Both the position numbers and the translations under genes were made by a program. Source: Flavobacterium sp. UBA7680 (GTDB taxonomy: Bacteria; Bacteroidota; Bacteroidia; Flavobacteriales; Flavobacteriaceae). From it: a stretch of DNA of 64,000 nucleotides. The stretch covers positions 145,123 to 209,122 of the forward strand of contig NZ_DLHA01000054.1 in NCBI RefSeq assembly GCF_002482975.1. Reading direction: 5' to 3'. Positions 61,556 through 64,000 of this stretch are shown here, piece by piece. The first letter of the stretch is position 1. Every line of letters starts with the position of its first letter. The notes below the pieces were generated by a model. That model had not been told where the DNA came from. It made no database searches and saw only the letters and a program-made list of their open reading frames with translations.

Positions 61556-62341
61556 TTAAAATTTATATGAATCAATAGCTTCAAGTTTATCCAGTAATTT
61601 TCTTAAAGCTCTATTATTTGATTCAGTTTCTGAATAGCTTTTTAATTTTGATAATTCACTACCAACATCTTTCATATGGAATGTTTTTCCTTTGTCATTA
61701 TTATCTCTAAGTTCTGTGAAAGAAAAATTCTCTTCGATGAATCTGCGTCTTTGTTCATCGTTTTCAAACTTTAGTAAATTTGATTTTTCAAGTATATAAA
61801 TAAACATTACAGATTCTTTTTTGCTTAAGTTAAATAATGCTCTTCCAGAACTAATAGGCTTAAGTTTAGCATTTAATTCTAGCAGTTCCTTTTGAGAATC
61901 ACCTGATGAATTAAAGCTTAAGAAGCTTAATTCTTGGTTAAGTGAATTGACAATAAGTTTTAATGTTTCTATTTTTTGAGAAAATACAGACTTTGTATAA
62001 TTATATAATTCTTTTTCATAAGAAGATAGGTCTTTACTTACCGCATTGTAATTGTGCGTATATATCACAAGTTTTTCTTCTAATATTGCTTTTGCTACTT
62101 TTGCTTCAACTAGATAATTATAAAGCGTAGAAGCATCATATTTTTTAATCTTTAAAGTGTATAGAAGTTCTAAGTATTTTGTGAAAACGCTTGAATAATA
62201 TTCTTGACTTTTTTCTTCATCTAACTCATTCTTTTTTCCATCTCCAAGTCCTTTCTTGGATACCAAAAAATGAGTAGGTATATTAATCATTTCAATGCCA
62301 AAAATAAGGTTACTGATTGTGTATGTCGAATTTTCTTCCAT
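61556..62341 (-). CDS. Unknown 261-aa coiled-coil protein next to the integrase
   Basis: From the MEEN methionine at 62341 (an ATG at 62359 would give a short extra lead). Helical and Ser/Leu-rich with heptads (LNQELSFLSFNSSGDSQKEL, TKYLELLYTLKIKK). Contains a conserved-looking FNLSKKESVMFIYILEKSN and FIEENFSFTELRDN. It follows the integrase gene by about 50 bp. This type of protein is often found beside Bacteroidetes integrases; role unknown. Confidence 0.6.
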   Translation of the reverse strand: MEENSTYTISNLIFGIEMINIPTHFLVSKKGLGDGKKNELDEEKSQEYYSSVFTKYLELLYTLKIKKYDASTLYNYLVEAKVAKAILEEKLVIYTHNYNAVSKDLSSYEKELYNYTKSVFSQKIETLKLIVNSLNQELSFLSFNSSGDSQKELLELNAKLKPISSGRALFNLSKKESVMFIYILEKSNLLKFENDEQRRRFIEENFSFTELRDNNDKGKTFHMKDVGSELSKLKSYSETESNNRALRKLLDKLEAIDSYKF

Positions 62342-62392
62342 AATAATAAAAGCCAACATTTGTCGGCTTTCAAATTTACATTTTAAATCTAT

Positions 62393-63637
62393 TTAGTCAA
62401 ATTCTGCCATTAAATTTTTCATGTGTTTTTTAACGGTTCCATCTTGTAGTTGTGCGTAATGTTGGGTCTGTGTTATACGTTTGTGTCCCATAATTTGACT
62501 TATAACTTCCATAGGAATACCATTTGCTAAAGCAACAGTAGTTGCGAACGTATGCCTTCCAACATACCACGTTAAATTTTTATCAATGCCACACATATCA
62601 GCAATTTCTTTGAGATATGCATTCATATTTGAATTACTTCGGTTTGGTACAAGTCTACTTTCGTCTACACATTCTGGGTCATCTTTATATTTATCAATAA
62701 TCCTTTGTAATGGAGGAATTACTAGTACATTTGTTTTTACACCAGTTTTTTGTCTTTTGGTTTGAATCCAGCTGTCTAAATCATTGTCTAAATTATAATT
62801 ACCTTGACGTAAATTCATAACATCAATTGGAGCGTAACTCGTGTAACAACTAAATAAGAATATATCTCTTGCTACATCAAGCCTTCTATTTGAAAAAACT
62901 TTGTTTTCAATAGCTCTTAATTCCTCTAATGTTAAAAAGGTAGTGTTGACATCTTTTAATTTTCCATCATAGATTGAAAAAGGATTATTATTTATCAGTC
63001 CAATTGTTATTGCATGATTAATCATTGAAGAAATGTTTCGGAGGTATTTTACAGTGGTATTATTTCCTAATCCCTTATTGTTTCCATGTATCCTTTCGAA
63101 TCTTAAAAATTCATCAAGACCGTACACAAATTGTCTCGATATTTTATCAAATTGAATATCATTGATTTTATATTTAGAAAGGAGGTATTCTTTTATAACA
63201 TTAGCCATTCTTTCATACTTTTCTAAGGAGCCTTGCGCTCGGTCTCCTTTTTTTACCTGCTTTTTAAAATATTCATTGTGATTTTTAACAATTTCTAATA
63301 ATGTAATTTTGTGCTCTTTGTTGAGGTTAAAGCAGTAATTTTTTAAATACAGTGGAGTTATTTCTTCTTCGCCAGTATAAGTTTTTGATAATTCAATGTA
63401 TTTTTCTTCAATACTATCAACCAAAGCTTTTAAGTAGTTTCTTAAATTGATTTCATTATCAATTCGAAGTACATTTCTTAGGCTATTTGTTTTTTCCCAT
63501 CTTTCAACGGAAATGTATTTAGAAGTTGAGAAGGTAGCGTACTTATTTCCTAAATAAATTTTGCCATAGATTGCTGTTTCTCCATTTTGATTTCTTTTGT
63601 CTCCTTTTAGGTAGAAGCTCACTTTTTGTTTTTTCAT
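62393..63637 (-). CDS. Tyrosine integrase of the island
   Basis: About 414 aa from the MKKQKV methionine at 63637. N-terminal arm-binding domain (KKQKVSFYLKGDKRNQNGE), core-binding helices, and catalytic domain. YVGRHTFATTVALANGIPM carries Arg-His of box II, QIMGHKRITQTQHYAQL carries the GH and the nucleophile Tyr; the usual box I Arg may be missing (CYTSYAPIDVMNL) as in many Bacteroidetes integrases. The canonical His before the box II Arg is Tyr here (WYVGR). It lies about 270 bp from the tRNA-Ser end of the island, where such integrases sit. Confidence 0.9.
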   Translation of the reverse strand: MKKQKVSFYLKGDKRNQNGETAIYGKIYLGNKYATFSTSKYISVERWEKTNSLRNVLRIDNEINLRNYLKALVDSIEEKYIELSKTYTGEEEITPLYLKNYCFNLNKEHKITLLEIVKNHNEYFKKQVKKGDRAQGSLEKYERMANVIKEYLLSKYKINDIQFDKISRQFVYGLDEFLRFERIHGNNKGLGNNTTVKYLRNISSMINHAITIGLINNNPFSIYDGKLKDVNTTFLTLEELRAIENKVFSNRRLDVARDIFLFSCYTSYAPIDVMNLRQGNYNLDNDLDSWIQTKRQKTGVKTNVLVIPPLQRIIDKYKDDPECVDESRLVPNRSNSNMNAYLKEIADMCGIDKNLTWYVGRHTFATTVALANGIPMEVISQIMGHKRITQTQHYAQLQDGTVKKHMKNLMAEFD

Positions 63638-63716
63638 AATTACGTTTTTAAATTCATGCAAACGTACTATTGAAAGTTTCTAAGCCCTTGTATTTGTTAA
63701 CAATTGTCAACTTTTA

Positions 63717-63763
63717 GGTACCCTAATTTTGTGTTTCAATCTCAGGGTACCAAATAGGGTACT
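63717..63763. repeat. AGGGTACC repeats near the tRNA-proximal end
   Basis: GGTACCCT (inverted) at 63717-63724, AGGGTACC at 63744-63751 and AGGGTACT at 63756-63763, the last two 12 bp apart as at the distal end. Candidate integrase arm-binding sites. Confidence 0.65.
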
Positions 63764-63883
63764 TGTCGAATGAGATTTAAAGTTTGAAATGAAAATGAAC
63801 TCATTTAGTAATTTAAATCAAAACGACTCGTAAGTGTTGTAAAATATAGGATTTTGTAAAATAAGGAAAGTATTGAAATGTAA

Positions 63884-63906
63884 AAAGCACCTCATTGAGG
63901 TGCTTT
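63884..63906 (-). terminator. Replacement terminator for tRNA-Ser supplied by the island
   Basis: AAAGCACCTCA T TGAGGTGCTTT: 11-bp perfect arms followed on the minus strand by T-rich sequence, three bases beyond the tRNA 3' end. Confidence 0.8.
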
Positions 63907-63908
63907 CC

Positions 63909-63921
63909 GCGGAGAAAGAGG
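63909..63921. other. Proximal attachment site at the tRNA-Ser 3' end
   Basis: GCGGAGAAAGAGG, covering the acceptor 3' strand and part of the T stem of tRNA-Ser; identical to 42647-42659 in the same orientation. Confidence 0.75.
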
Positions 63922-63995
63922 GATTCGAACCCCCGGACCTGTTACAGTCAACAGTTTTCAAGACTGCCGCATTCGACCGCTCTGCCATTTCTCCA
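63910..63995 (-). tRNA. tRNA-Ser (UGA)
   Basis: 86 nt on the minus strand. The acceptor stem GGAGAAA pairs with TTTCTCC and the discriminator is G. The anticodon loop is CTTGAAA with anticodon TGA, the long variable arm is typical of serine, and the T loop is TTCGAAT. CCA is not encoded. The island junction keeps the full gene intact. Confidence 0.95.
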
Positions 63996-64000
63996 GTATG

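Larger units (their letters stand above)
42647..63921. mobile_element. 21.3-kb integrated genomic island at tRNA-Ser carrying defence genes
   Basis: Bounded by 13-bp direct repeats, one within the 3' end of tRNA-Ser(UGA). The integrase lies next to the tRNA end, and both ends carry AGGGTACC repeats with 12-bp spacing. The gene load is phage-defence-like, plus excisionase-like HTH proteins, a serine recombinase and a DUF5131 gene. No relaxase or type IV secretion gene is seen, so it is integrative but not self-conjugative by itself. Confidence 0.8.

Overview
The window is AT-rich and looks like a chromosome segment of a Flavobacterium-type Bacteroidetes. The evidence is TAnnTTTG-type -7 promoter elements, weak Shine-Dalgarno sequences, Bacteroidetes-type Rhs and MscS proteins, and tail genes of the DUF2586/DUF6046 kind typical of Bacteroidetes phages. 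All family names come from reading the translations; no database search was possible.

Layout. (1) 1-7352, minus strand, chromosomal: the first 1182 codons of an Rhs-like surface protein, a lipoprotein, an OmpH/Skp-like protein and a large MscS-family channel. (2) 7429-40331: a contractile phage-tail gene cluster with no capsid, portal, terminase, integrase or replication gene, so best read as a tailocin (R-type-bacteriocin-like particle). It carries tail fibre/collar protein, baseplate J-like, gp25-like, sheath (DUF2586), tube, tail chaperones, DUF6046, hub and spike proteins, a three-locus fibre array, a lysis cassette (endopeptidase, lipoprotein, small membrane-tail protein, holin) and an S24 repressor. 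Two large non-structural proteins are co-expressed with it: a 767-aa protein with a C-terminal JAMM-like metallopeptidase motif, followed by two paralogous small proteins (candidate immunity), and a 1328-aa protein ending in lysozyme-like and M15-peptidase-like domains, followed by a lipoprotein (candidate periplasmic immunity) and decayed relatives of it. (3) 40651-42453: a secreted GH2 glycosidase. (4) 42647-63921: a 21.3-kb genomic island integrated into the 3' end of tRNA-Ser(UGA), with a tyrosine integrase and a defence-gene load (RecQ-like helicase-nuclease pair, ABC-three-component SMC system, DUF4393/Abi-alpha, membrane PD-(D/E)XK nuclease, DUF5677-like, AbiH).

The most striking signal is regulatory. 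Eight promoters, one in front of each tailocin transcription unit, share the 14-mer ACTGAAACTACTGA (or a variant with one to three changes) placed exactly 41 or 42 bp upstream of a TAnnTTT(G/A) -7 element. I saw no copy outside the tailocin region. The promoter next to the S24 repressor additionally overlaps a perfect 11-bp-arm palindrome, a plausible repressor operator. That transcription unit encodes a 59-aa helix-turn-helix-like protein. A reasonable model is that S24 self-cleavage derepresses this unit, and the small protein (or another factor) then binds the 14-mer and switches on all eight units together, including lysis and the two effector-immunity modules.

Several genes carry single-base homopolymer frameshifts (lysis lipoprotein, second immunity copy), and the third putative immunity lipoprotein is decayed. 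These may be real decay or sequencing errors, and raw reads would decide.
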